A model generated the notes under the pieces. The model was not told the DNA's origin, ran no database searches, and saw only the letters and a list, made by a program, of their open reading frames with translations. Positions 24,184 to 33,714 of a DNA stretch of 64,000 nucleotides are shown here, one piece after another. Location of the stretch: assembly GCA_000697665.1 (NCBI GenBank), contig KL197721.1, positions 797,090 through 861,089 of the forward strand. The letters run 5' to 3'. Position 1 is the stretch's first letter, and every line of letters begins with the position of its first letter. A program made the translations under genes and the position numbers. The DNA is from Jaapia argillacea MUCL 33604 (lineage: Eukaryota; Basidiomycota; Agaricomycetes; Jaapiales; Jaapiaceae).

Positions 24184-25277
24184 TTACCAAGGCATGATAC
24201 CAAAGTACTGCAAGTCCAACGTCTCATGAACAGGAGGAGTATGCCCAACCCCAGTTCCAAGGTATCCAACCACTTCCATGCCGTATGTCGTTTGAGTGTA
24301 AGGTGCCGCAGGAGTGTTATTGAAAGTGGTCCACGGCGTTGGCGAAAGGCCGAAAACGTTTGTCCATTGTTTTATCTCTGCATCGCGATGAGTACTGTTG
24401 GATGGGGAAAGGGAAAGGAACAGGAGTAACTCGCCTTCGTAGAAATTGGGAGGATACAGAGTGGTATCAGCTGTCCCGTGCCACAGGATCATCTTTGGAC
24501 GGGGGCCGAAATATCCCGGATAAGCACTCCGGACGAGATCACCCCATTCCTGTGGAGTCTTGATAACCTCTCCTAAAGCGCATTGCGTATTCCACGCATT
24601 AGGGCCAGCAAAGCATGCGTAAGGCACACCAGCATACGCCACAGCGACAGAAATCAGATCAGGGTACGCTCCTAGGTCAAGAAAGATGAATTCAAGTTGG
24701 CGTTGGGATGGCAGATGCAAAATACGAACCGCTGAACACATTGGCCATCATTGCACCCGAGGAAGTGCCAGTGTAGAAAGTCCTTTCTCGCGGGATACCA
24801 TACAGAGCTTGGGTATACCGAAGCATGGAAGCGATGCCAAGCGAATCGCCTCCTTCGTCATGATGAAGAGTGGCGTTTGATGCAACGTCCCAGCACCCGC
24901 CAGGAGTCGGGGCGCTAGGGTAGATCACGATAAATCCGTAGGTCTCCGACAACTGAGCGTAAGTGGTTCCATTATAGTATGCTTGGGCGGAACCGGTGCA
25001 ATAATGAACAGCGACGATAAGGGAAGGGAACTCGGCAACGGTGTGGGGGATGTACATGTAGAAACCGGCGTTGGTTGGGTTGGGCCCGAAGTAGTCGGTG
25101 ACCTGAATGGGTATCAACTTAGCATGGGGGCGGAACTGAATGTAAAGCAAAGTTGGATACCTGGGCAAGTTGGCTGGTAGGGACTGGCGGTATTGCAGCG
25201 GAAGTAAGAGTAGCCCCCACAACCGTTCTCGCAAAGGCAACGAGGCCCGTTAGGACTGCGACGGCTGAGATCTTCAT
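24184..25277 (-). CDS. secreted carbohydrate esterase family 1, copy 2
   Basis: A paralogue of the esterase at 21965-23056 with the same four-exon structure: 25277-25161, 25102-24730, 24671-24435 and 24377-24184, also 306 residues. The signal peptide begins MKISAVAVLTGLVAFA. The triad elements are conserved: GTSSG nucleophile, HGTADTT aspartate, GVGHTPP histidine. Most changes lie after the signal peptide and in surface segments; the last 16 residues are identical. The third intron again has a GC donor. Both copies look intact, so both may be secreted enzymes with slightly different specificity. Confidence 0.9.
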
Positions 25278-25326
25278 TGTAGTCGATGGCCTCGAATGAG
25301 TGAAAAAACCAGCGCCTACATCGAAC

Positions 25327-25334
25327 AATTTATA
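25327..25334 (-). promoter_or_regulatory. TATA box of CE1 copy 2
   Basis: TATAAATT on the minus strand about 50 bp upstream of the start codon. Its conservation between the two copies supports a real core promoter. Confidence 0.55.
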
Positions 25335-25793
25335 CGATAAGCACTAGAAGGGCTGGTGACCCAGAGCGTGCAATTGTAGAATATCGAGGACACGAACAAA
25401 ACCCGCCATCAAATTCGTGAGGGCTATATCAAGGGTCGGGCATACACGATCGCCAAGAAATGAGGGAAGAAGCAACCTGTTGCCTCCCTCGTACCCGTGG
25501 GCGGACGAGTTCTTTGAGTGTCATGAGATGGAGGTTTGGTAAAGGTAGCGCATGGGTATTGTGGACACGTGTCTCACAGCTCGGAGAAGATTCGCAGAAC
25601 CAGGACTGATCCAAGAAGACTTTCTTGGATCCTTCCGATGGAGCAAATTACCTTCACGGCGCAGAAGGAATAACGGCACCAGCGAAGGAACAAGGTTGGC
25701 CCGTACTTGTGCCGGAGGGATGTAGGGTTAGGGCCAAGGAAGTTAGTACGACTGTGGGAGAGTCATGATTTATTTCGGGGAACGAGATGGACC

Positions 25794-28354
25794 CTAGTCT
25801 GAAACCTCAATGACATCTATATCTGCGAAAACCCCAACACGATCGGGGTCAGGAGATGATATCGAGAGCGTAGATAGAGCTCGAGAAAGTCCACGAGTCC
25901 CGACGTGCATGAGGGATTCAGACGGTGCGAAATCGCCGCTGGCGTCAACTTGGAAAAAATCCACCTCTCCCGATTTGACGGTAAACTTTGCTCTGGATTT
26001 TGCCTGGGTGAGGGGTAACGGTAGTGGGAATGGAGCGAAATTGATAGACATGTCTGGAGACTCGGGAAGCGGCAGTCTGGAAAATGCACGGTGATTTGAA
26101 GGGGGCGGGGAAGAAAGGGGTTTTGGCCTAGTGACATGTTTGGCGCTGAATCTGGAGGGCTCTCTAAGCCAGGCGTTCGTTTGTGGACGGGCCATCATCG
26201 GTAGTGGTTCCTCATCTCCATCGGAGCCCGAAGTAACCCCATCTAAATCGAAGAATTCTCCTCCCTCGGATTCATCTCGAGGTTTCGAAATTGTGTGGAT
26301 GCCTCTCTTCCGCGCAGTTGCACCCGATTTCGTTCTGGCGTTGTCCTTTAGCGGAGAGATCTTTGCCGTAGGAAGTATCAAGTTTTTCTCCTTGCCCTTG
26401 CCCTTTGTTTTCGTGGAAGGAACAGGCTTGATTTGGGTAGCTTTGGGAATGTCTTCGCCTATTCCCTCCTCTCCAGTAGTAATCGCGTCGAGGTCGAAAT
26501 ATTCTCCTTCCTCCGACTGGTTAGCCGTGGTTGCGACAGCCTTTGTGCGACCCCATTTCTGAATGGACACCGCTGTCTTGATCTTCCTCGTCTTTCCTGC
26601 TTTCTCCTTCGTCTTGGCCACCTTGGGAGCTTTGGAAACGTCGTCGCCCGTTTCCTCGTCTCCAGTAGTGATGGCGTCGAGGTCGAAATATTCTCCTTCC
26701 TCCGACTGGTTAGCCGTGGTTGCGACAGCCTTTGTGCGACCCCATTTCTGAATGGACACCGCCGTCGTGATCTTCCTCGTCTTTCCCCCTTTCTCCTTCG
26801 TCTTGGCCACCTTGGGAGCTTTGGGAACGTCGTCGCCCGTTTCCTCGTCTCCAGTAGTGATGGCGTCGAGGTCGAAATATTCTCCTTCCTCTGACTGGTT
26901 AGCCATGGTTGCGACAGCCTTTGTACGACGCTGGTTCTGAACGGACACCGCGGTATTGGTCTTCCTCGTCTTTCCCGCCTTCTCCTTTGTCTTGGCCGCC
27001 CTGGGAGCTTCGGGAATGTCTTTGTCCGTTTCCTCGTCTCCAGTAGTAATGGCGTCGAGATCGAAAATTTCTCCTTCTCCCGACTGATTAGTCGCGGTCG
27101 CGACAGCCTTCGTACGACTTCGCTTCCGGACAGGCGCCATAACCGTCTTAGTCTTGACCTTCCTCGCTTTCCCCTTCTCCTTGCTCTTCCCCGCCACCCC
27201 ACTCATCTCATCTTCATCTTCCTCACTAAATACCTCTCCTTCTTCCTCCTCCAAATCCTCTTCCTCTACATCATTCAACGACACAGCTTTCCCAACTCTT
27301 CTTCGATAACAACCCCGGATAACGTCTCCCCAAAGTACGTATTTCCGGCAATCCGCGCATGTCCCTCCTCGAGGGATCATACTTGTTGAGCTGGAGTGCG
27401 GTTGGGAGAGGAATGAGGATGAGAGACAGGTGAGGTGGGAAAAAGAGGTGCAGGTGGTAGTGGGGCAGACGGCGATGGTTAGAGGGTCCTGTCAGGTGGG
27501 TGAGTGAGATGAATGGAGAATGGATAGACACGATGTACTGACTGCGGATATAGGGATGAGTTTCTTGCATATGCTACAGCTCATTGACGTGTTGGAGGAG
27601 AGGACCCGAGTGTACTTGGCCAAATGCGACGACGTGAACGTATCTGATATAGTCATCAACCAAATATTCTCATCGTCAAACACAAGGCTTGACTTACCGT
27701 CGGTAACTTCAATGGGATCTCTTCTACCAGTCCCCGCTTTCCCTGACTTGCCATCCACGCCTTCGAGCTCGGCGACACACGTGAAGCCCCTTGGCAACGG
27801 GAGGGACGCTTTCAACAAAGTATCCGCCTCCGTCCAAAACCGAACTGCATCTTCAGTGAAGAATTTGACATGTAGAGGCCACATCGAATAAGGATGCGTG
27901 CAAATCATCGTTCTCGCTACTCTATCCCACCATCCATAAACACCAAAAACCACACCAAACGAAAGTCCGGGACTCACTGAACATTCATCCCGAAATACTT
28001 CCCCTTCCTACTCCTACTAAACATAGCTTTCCCCTTCCCATCCTCATCCTTCTCCTCCCTCAAATGCCTCGAAATATGAGGATGCTGCCACGCCCACTCA
28101 AACTGCAAAGCCGACAACCTCGACGGGAATCCATGCACAAGCATCTGCATAACCCAAGGTCTACCCGTTTTCGTCTTCGACGCCCCTTGGGTGATCTCAC
28201 CATTGTGTTGGCGAACTCGTCGGGGTGGGTTGGGCGTGCTGCCGATGTAGGTGGCGGTTGATCTGGAGGTTCGGATTGATTTTAGGAGGTAGCAGGAGTA
28301 GAAAGGAGGGACAGTGTGGTCGTGGAGGGATGAACGCGTTGTTTTAGGTGCCAT
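25794..28354 (-). CDS. SLX1: structure-specific endonuclease subunit SLX1 with long repeat tail
   Basis: The catalytic subunit of the SLX1-SLX4 nuclease, which cuts branched DNA such as Holliday junctions and flaps in the nucleus. Exons 28354-27978, 27921-27698, 27643-27543 and 27488-25794 are in phase and give 798 residues, more than twice the usual length. The GIY-YIG domain shows [25 protein letters not shown] and catalytic Glu86 in [20 protein letters not shown] is typical of SLX1. The C-terminal zinc-binding domain has CSICKK, a Cys/His cluster and [16 protein letters not shown]. Beyond it lies an acidic, Lys-rich tail with 63-residue tandem repeats, ending in [13 protein letters not shown] nearby Met 12 nt upstream (28366) is an alternative start. 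A decayed second copy lies at 23130-24150. Confidence 0.88.
26440..27120 (-). repeat. 189-bp tandem coding repeats in the SLX1 tail
   Basis: About four units in 189-bp register; the FDLDAIT codons recur near 26488, 26677, 26866 and 27055. Each encodes 63 residues built as basic TKEK..KTRK, then [11 protein letters not shown], then acidic [18 protein letters not shown] degenerate fifth acidic block is near 26243. The two central units are almost identical, which suggests recent unit turnover. Confidence 0.9.
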
Positions 28355-28570
28355 TAGGCGGCGCATTAGAAGGAGGGGTGGGAGTGGTCCGTGCGCAATG
28401 TCCCTCGTGACCAACGCGAACTGTCACGAAACCACACTTACCACACCTGACTTTCGACCTCCATGTCAATTACAATCCACCAATTCACAAATGTTTCCCC
28501 TCCACCGTTGTCGTCCCCCACAATATGGGATCGCGGTGCGAAACTCGTAAACGACGCCACGAATCTCACC

Positions 28571-29782
28571 GGATGGACATCCACAAAGTCCCATCCCAAT
28601 TCAACATCATTCCGTGGGTGAAAATCACTTGATGCTCATCAACAACCCCCCATCAACGCCCTTCAGTTCCCTCTCACAACATTTTCCAATATTCCAAACC
28701 ACCTCCCACACTCGGCCATAAATCTTCGAAGCGTACATCCCCATGGGTAGAACTGAAAGAATGGGATGCGCCAGTTGATGACGAGGAGATCTACTCTACG
28801 CAAACCTTGGATGAATTTCAGAGCACAGATTTTGAATGTCTCTTCCATCCCGAACCCAAAAGAAGTAGACAACTCCCCCCTAAGCCCCCTAGGACCCATC
28901 TTCCTTCCGCCCACGATCCAGCCCCACCACCAAAGCGCTTCAAACTTACACTAGAAACACTCCAAGGACCCCTAAACAACCTCATCCCCCACGTAAGTCA
29001 ATCCATCCCTCACCCTCAAACCCCTCCTCACCCCTCCCCAGCCCCACTACCACTCAACCCAACCAATCCCAATCCCACTCCACCCACCCAAAACGATCCC
29101 CCCCTACACCAAATCCCCTATCGTCCCCATCTCACCATATAACCTCTCCCAGGTCCACGCCCTCCTCGCCAACCAATACGTCCGAACAGCATGGATCATC
29201 CCCATCCGCGGTTCCCCGCCTTTCTCTTCACCTCAAGTCGAGAGTCGTTCGTTAAGTGAAACAGGGATTCATTCGTTTAGCGAAACGGGCAATCGTCATC
29301 ATCATCTGGTAGCAGAAACAAGAGCGGATGGTCCATCCATCGCTCAAATCCTCCACCCAAATTCCCAACCCTCATCCACCTCCACCCAAACGCACATAAC
29401 ATGGCACCCACCCACTCTCCTCTCCTTCTGGCACACCCTTCTCTCTATCCACAAAACCAAAACATTCGGTCCTATAGGCTTATCATTCCACCCCTCTCCC
29501 TCCCCTCCCGATTACATCAAGATATACCATAATGCACATATGGCTATGGTGCTGAGGAACGTGTTGGATGCATGGTCTTACCCTCCACCTCTCGTCGAGA
29601 CGAAATCAGCGAGGAACGGAAATGGAGGGAAGGGAGATGGGATGAGGGCGGAGGGGAAGACGCGCGCGAAGATGGACAAGACGAAGGAACGACCGACTTC
29701 CCCTCTCCCTAAAATCCGGATATTGAAGGACAAGAAACTCGTTTTGGTAGATTCGTGTGGGAAGGGAGTTTGTCTCGTTTGA
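28571..29782 (+). CDS. unrecognised protein, start uncertain
   Basis: Not recognised. A Pro-rich open frame (about 28670-28992) reads through EIYSTQTL and FKLTLETLQGPLNNLIPH. It joins in phase across a 160-bp intron (28993-29152) to VHALLANQYVRTAWIIPIRG and a 210-codon exon ending at 29782. The second exon contains ITWHPPTLLSFWHTLL, then a Lys-rich tail ending KKLVLVDSCGKGVCLV. The continuity across the intron supports a real gene. The first exon probably includes the ATG at 28571, but I found no splice pair that fits well. It is divergent from SLX1, with about 215 bp between starts. Confidence 0.5.
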
Positions 29783-30412
29783 CTTGTTGGTCGGTCGGTT
29801 CTGCCTACCCCTGTTCGTCGGTTGTTCGTACCCCCTTGACATCACACGTCTTGGCTTGCGTCGGCGCATTGTACCACCCTTGTTCCGTCGGATCTTCGTA
29901 CCCCGATCATCACACATTGTACACCTCTGTCGGTCCTTGTAACCCTCTCGGGTCCATCGTAACTAATGACTTCATCAATAATCAAACCGTCCAAGCCATA
30001 CCTTCGCCTTGATCCAAACCTAATACCCAGCTACACTTGCCTCGTTCCGCGTCCCGAGAGCGCAATCAATCCAACATTCTTGAACAATACCCACCCCAGC
30101 CTCCAAGTCAAGCTACCCACGTACCCCTCATCTCCTCCCTCACTATAGAACTCTCGATTCTAACCCCATTCTCAATTCTTAACGTTCAATCCACACAAGA
30201 AAGATGTTTGACGAGCATTCTATGTTTCCATCAAAAAAAACGCAAGAGCGCGAGCGACAGTAATGCAACTAATAATACAATGGGATGCGTGCACATGTAA
30301 AACACAGAATCATACAATAAATCTACCTATAACAATATCATAACCATAAGGCCCCCTCATAAACTACAAGACTCCAAAGACGAACGAACGAAAGCATATC
30401 AAAGAAAAAACC
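29783..30412. other. intergenic, between convergent genes
   Basis: About 630 bp with no recognised feature. An imperfect repeat of TCGGTCGGTT/GTTCGTCGG-type words lies at about 29785-29935, within the likely 3' untranslated region. Confidence 0.4.
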
Positions 30413-31608
30413 CTAAGCAAACTCAACACCAGTAGCCAAAGCCATAGCCCTCAACACAACCTCCCAAGCCAAATCCAACGTACACCACAACCTCTCCTCA
30501 TCAACGCCCAGCGCGCACACATTTCTCCACAACCCATTAATGAGCATCGCATGTTGCAAGAGGGCGTTGGGCGTATACGTCCCTGCTAGTTTCTTAGCAT
30601 AGGCGAGTAGTTTCGCGTCGTGCGATTCGGGAGAGTCGGAGGGTGATGAGGATGATGATGAGGAAAAGACGAATGGTTGGGGTGGTGGACAAGGGAGGAG
30701 TGAGGCGAGGAGGTGGTCGGATCGTTTCGTGTATAGGTATGCGGATAGTTGAGGGAAAGTTTGTGGTGAGGGGATACATAAGGGTACGACGGGCACCGTC
30801 ACCTCCTCCCCGACCTTCTCAGGTGTCTTTGGCTTCTCCGTCGACAGTCTCGGGAGGTTGGCGCAATGCGACGCCATGACGATGTTGTGAATGGGGAAGA
30901 GGGTGACTCGTCGTCGAGGGGCGTCGGATGATGATGATGGTGGCGAGGGTTGACGAGCATAGACGGCGAACATGTGGGTGGGCAAGTCGGCTGAAAGGTC
31001 GTTGATGATGATTGACAATTCTTTAGGGAGGGCGTTACGAATGGGTTCGGCTTGTACGGATGCGAGGACCTGCATCATCCTATTCGAAAAACAAAAGTCA
31101 GAATTGAATCGCAAGACCAAGTAGAAAAGGAGACATACCGTGGGCCGACTTCCTCCAAACAATCTCTAACAAACTCAACGTCGACGCCCTTCAGCCCCTC
31201 ATCAATCCCCTCGATAACCTCACTCTCGACCGCCTTGAACTCGGGCTTCTTCAAAAATCTCGGCAGACCCACACTCATGACGCTCTTCACCTTCTCCTCC
31301 TCCGGCTTCACATCCACCATCTCAACATCCCTGACAGCGGGAATCTCGAAAGTGACGGTAGTGGGTGGCGTAGCAGCGGATTTGACTTGAGTGCGACGTT
31401 TGGCTTGTTCGACTATGAGGCGGGGATGATGGGAGTTGGTAGTACCTGTCGTACGAGCACGGCGACGACGGGAAGCGTCTCGGATGGTTCGGGTAACGGT
31501 GGTAATGACGGATGTGGTGGAGGAGTGGGAGAGGGTTTTGGCGAGAGGGGGAGCGTTCTCTGCATCGGAAGTGATCCGTTTCGAAAAGTTGCGAACGCGG
31601 AGGACCAT
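30413..31608 (-). CDS. Clp1-like protein (clampless1 family)
   Basis: Resembles Clp1, first found in Coprinopsis cinerea as essential for clamp-cell formation downstream of the A mating-type genes, with a counterpart in Ustilago maydis. Exons 31608-31139 and 31079-30413 join in phase to give 378 residues. The N-terminal half is Arg/Thr-rich and probably disordered. The conserved C-terminal half has VTLFPIHNIVMASHCANLP, FPQLSAYLYTKRSDHLLASL, TYTPNALLQHAMLING and LWRNVCALGVDEERLW, ending in AWEVVLRAMALATGVEFA. I assign the family from memory of these motifs; a profile search would settle it. No homeodomain mating-type gene is in the window. Its upstream region holds two degenerate tandem repeats. 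Confidence 0.7.
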
Positions 31609-32278
31609 GTTGTATGGATTTATTGAACTGGATAGTGAAAACTAGGGGTGGTGAGATAAAGTCTTGTTCGTCAAGACTTGTAGTCGTCGAAGATCTTCTG
31701 GAGTAGTCGAAGTAAGTCGGTGTGGATGTTGTCGACGACGGCGGGGACTGGTTGGTGTCCATCTCATCCTACATCACAGTCTTATATATCCCGCCCCTTA
31801 GAAGAACTTCACCGCAGGTCAAAGCAATCGCGCCAAACAAGTCAAAGCACCTCTTTACCCATTTTGGGACAGTGGACCCACAAGAAAAAACAAGGACCTA
31901 TGGGTATAAACGCCATTCATCATACATATGGACCCACAAGTCACGCTTATTAGGCCAATAATACTGGGACCAACAACTAGAAGCACTGAACACGTGTGAA
32001 AAGAAGCATGGGCATGACGTGATGGCGCCAAAGCGGGTGCGCTTTGGCCTTGTAGACAATTAAGGGGTTGCCACAGCGATGAGGACCCGCGAGGTTTGTG
32101 AGTCGAGTGGGAGTGTTGGGTGGGGGACAATGGGTGACGGTGAGGAGAGGATAATGGGGTGGGTTGGATTTGGGAGGTACAATGGGATGTGTGGTATTGT
32201 CTTTGGGCGTTTGGATGACTGAGCGATCGAGGGAGTACTGCTTTGAGAATAATATTGGGTTTGCACTGCTGTTCAGTG
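31609..32278. other. upstream region of the Clp1-like gene
   Basis: About 670 bp, partly G/A-rich, before the degenerate repeats. No defined element recognised. Confidence 0.4.
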
Positions 32279-32528
32279 TTCTACTCCGCGCATCGATCTC
32301 CGTTGTGGCATTGTGGCCGCATGTCAGCGCAGAGCAGGGCACGTGTGTTTAGAATGCCGGTGCAACCTAAATCGTCCAAAGTTGACGGTATGGCGAGGAT
32401 GCGCGAGCCAATCCATCCGTAGGCTCCAGAAAGACCTATGACACCGAAAAAGTTGACCGAGGAATAAGCTGGAGAACAAGGAATCCCAATAAAATCCAAC
32501 AACAAAACCCCCAGATATGGAGATCAAG
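32279..32528 (-). pseudogene. degenerate XapX/DUF1427-like copy 1
   Basis: On the minus strand, frame pieces read GGFVVGF and then, shifted, GIPCSPAYSSVNFFGVIGL and SGAYGWIGSRI. The small membrane family XapX (DUF1427) has a glycine-rich helix, a G-x-x-SPAPP-type turn and a second helix rich in VGLLG. The match in order and spacing suggests a relic. The frame shift and the absence of a start make it non-coding as it stands. It abuts copy 2 directly. Confidence 0.4.
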
Positions 32529-32748
32529 TTCTACTCCGCGCATCGATATGCGTTGTGGCCTTGTGGCAGCAACTCAGCGCAGAGCATGCATGTGTCTAGA
32601 ACGCCGGCGCAAACCTAATTCGTCCAAAGTTGGGTATGGATGCGTCAGTAGTATCGGGGATACGTGAGTCAATCCACCTCCGTGGGGGAGCTGGAGAACA
32701 TGTAATCCGAGTAAAAGCCGCAACAAATCCCCCGACGAGGGAGATCAA
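32529..32748 (-). pseudogene. degenerate XapX/DUF1427-like copy 2
   Basis: A direct tandem repeat of copy 1; both start TTCTACTCCGCGCATCGAT and end GAGATCAAG, so they join head to tail. It reads SLISLVGGFVAAFTRITCS then PAPP on the minus strand, and lacks about 31 bp that encode the start of the second helix in copy 1. Probably a relic, though an open frame of 130 codons (32988-32596) passes through it. Confidence 0.4.
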
Positions 32749-33714
32749 GGAGTTAGATATAGCCGATCGAATCCTGGTCAACCAAGTCGATCCGCCACGA
32801 AAAAGTATCCACATAATCGACGCGGGGGCAAGAGGCGGAGTGTCGCTTGACGCATGGAGGGAATCCGGGTCAAACGACCGACGATTAGAAAATGTCACTA
32901 AACCAAGAGATGGGCTACGAGCCCAAGAAGAGTAAGCCGTTAAGTCTCGTTCATATCCGACCCGGTGGCATGAAGACCACCATGCCACCCAAGAACAAAT
33001 ACGCCTACAAACCTAGCAAGATACAGAGGCTCGATGTTGGGTGTTGGGTGTTGGGAAGTGGGCGATGGTTTGGGTGTGTGGGGGCCGGTCACTGCTGAAT
33101 TTGGGTAGTGATACCAGAAGCTTGTGTAGATGGTGGTGGTGGACTTGGATCCGTCGAAACAATAAGTAATAGAGGTCCTTGTATAATAATAGGAAGAGGG
33201 TGTGTATAACTGCCTCGAGGGTACCTAATATGTGGTGCGTTAGTGTAGTCGGAGGATTTGTGAGTACCCTCGATGTGTGTCAATAACTGAATTCACCTGG
33301 GACTAAGTATAAGTAATGCAGGACAGAATCAAGCCTGCGGGCAGCGAAGAAAAAGGACGAACCATGTATTCACACCCACCTAAAACCACAACAGTCAGTC
33401 TAAGTAGTCACTTGTGCCCCCCAAGGTCTCATAAACAGAGGTGAACGGTGGCTTCGCGAGAGTCGGCTTTGAGTTTGGGTGGCAAGGGTGGCTGTGACGC
33501 GACCACGTGACTTTGTTGAACAGCGCGTTTGGCTCCGAGCAACCACCCCAACTTGAAAACCGTCAACCACAATCGTGTTTATCTTCAACGACTTCGTATG
33601 CCGCTTTGATCATCATCCATTTCTCTCTCACTGCAATTCTCCCGTCTCCTCGACTTTGCGATTATCCTTGACTCCGCGACATCCAGCTTCAAGATCCACC
33701 TCAACATCCCAGCG
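32749..33714. other. upstream region of the SAP-domain gene
   Basis: No recognised gene. The final 200 bp are C/T-rich and are probably the promoter and 5' leader of the gene at 33715. Confidence 0.4.

Noticed and set aside
25810-26940. Plus-strand frames with repeated VFP..F and SPSSDWLA blocks
   Set aside because: They are the antisense image of the SLX1 tail repeats; the minus-strand frame continues the SLX1 domains.
26243-27100. Regular 189-bp repeats as a possible CRISPR or satellite
   Set aside because: The repeats stay in frame within SLX1, encode a constant protein motif and have no spacers; they are coding repeats.
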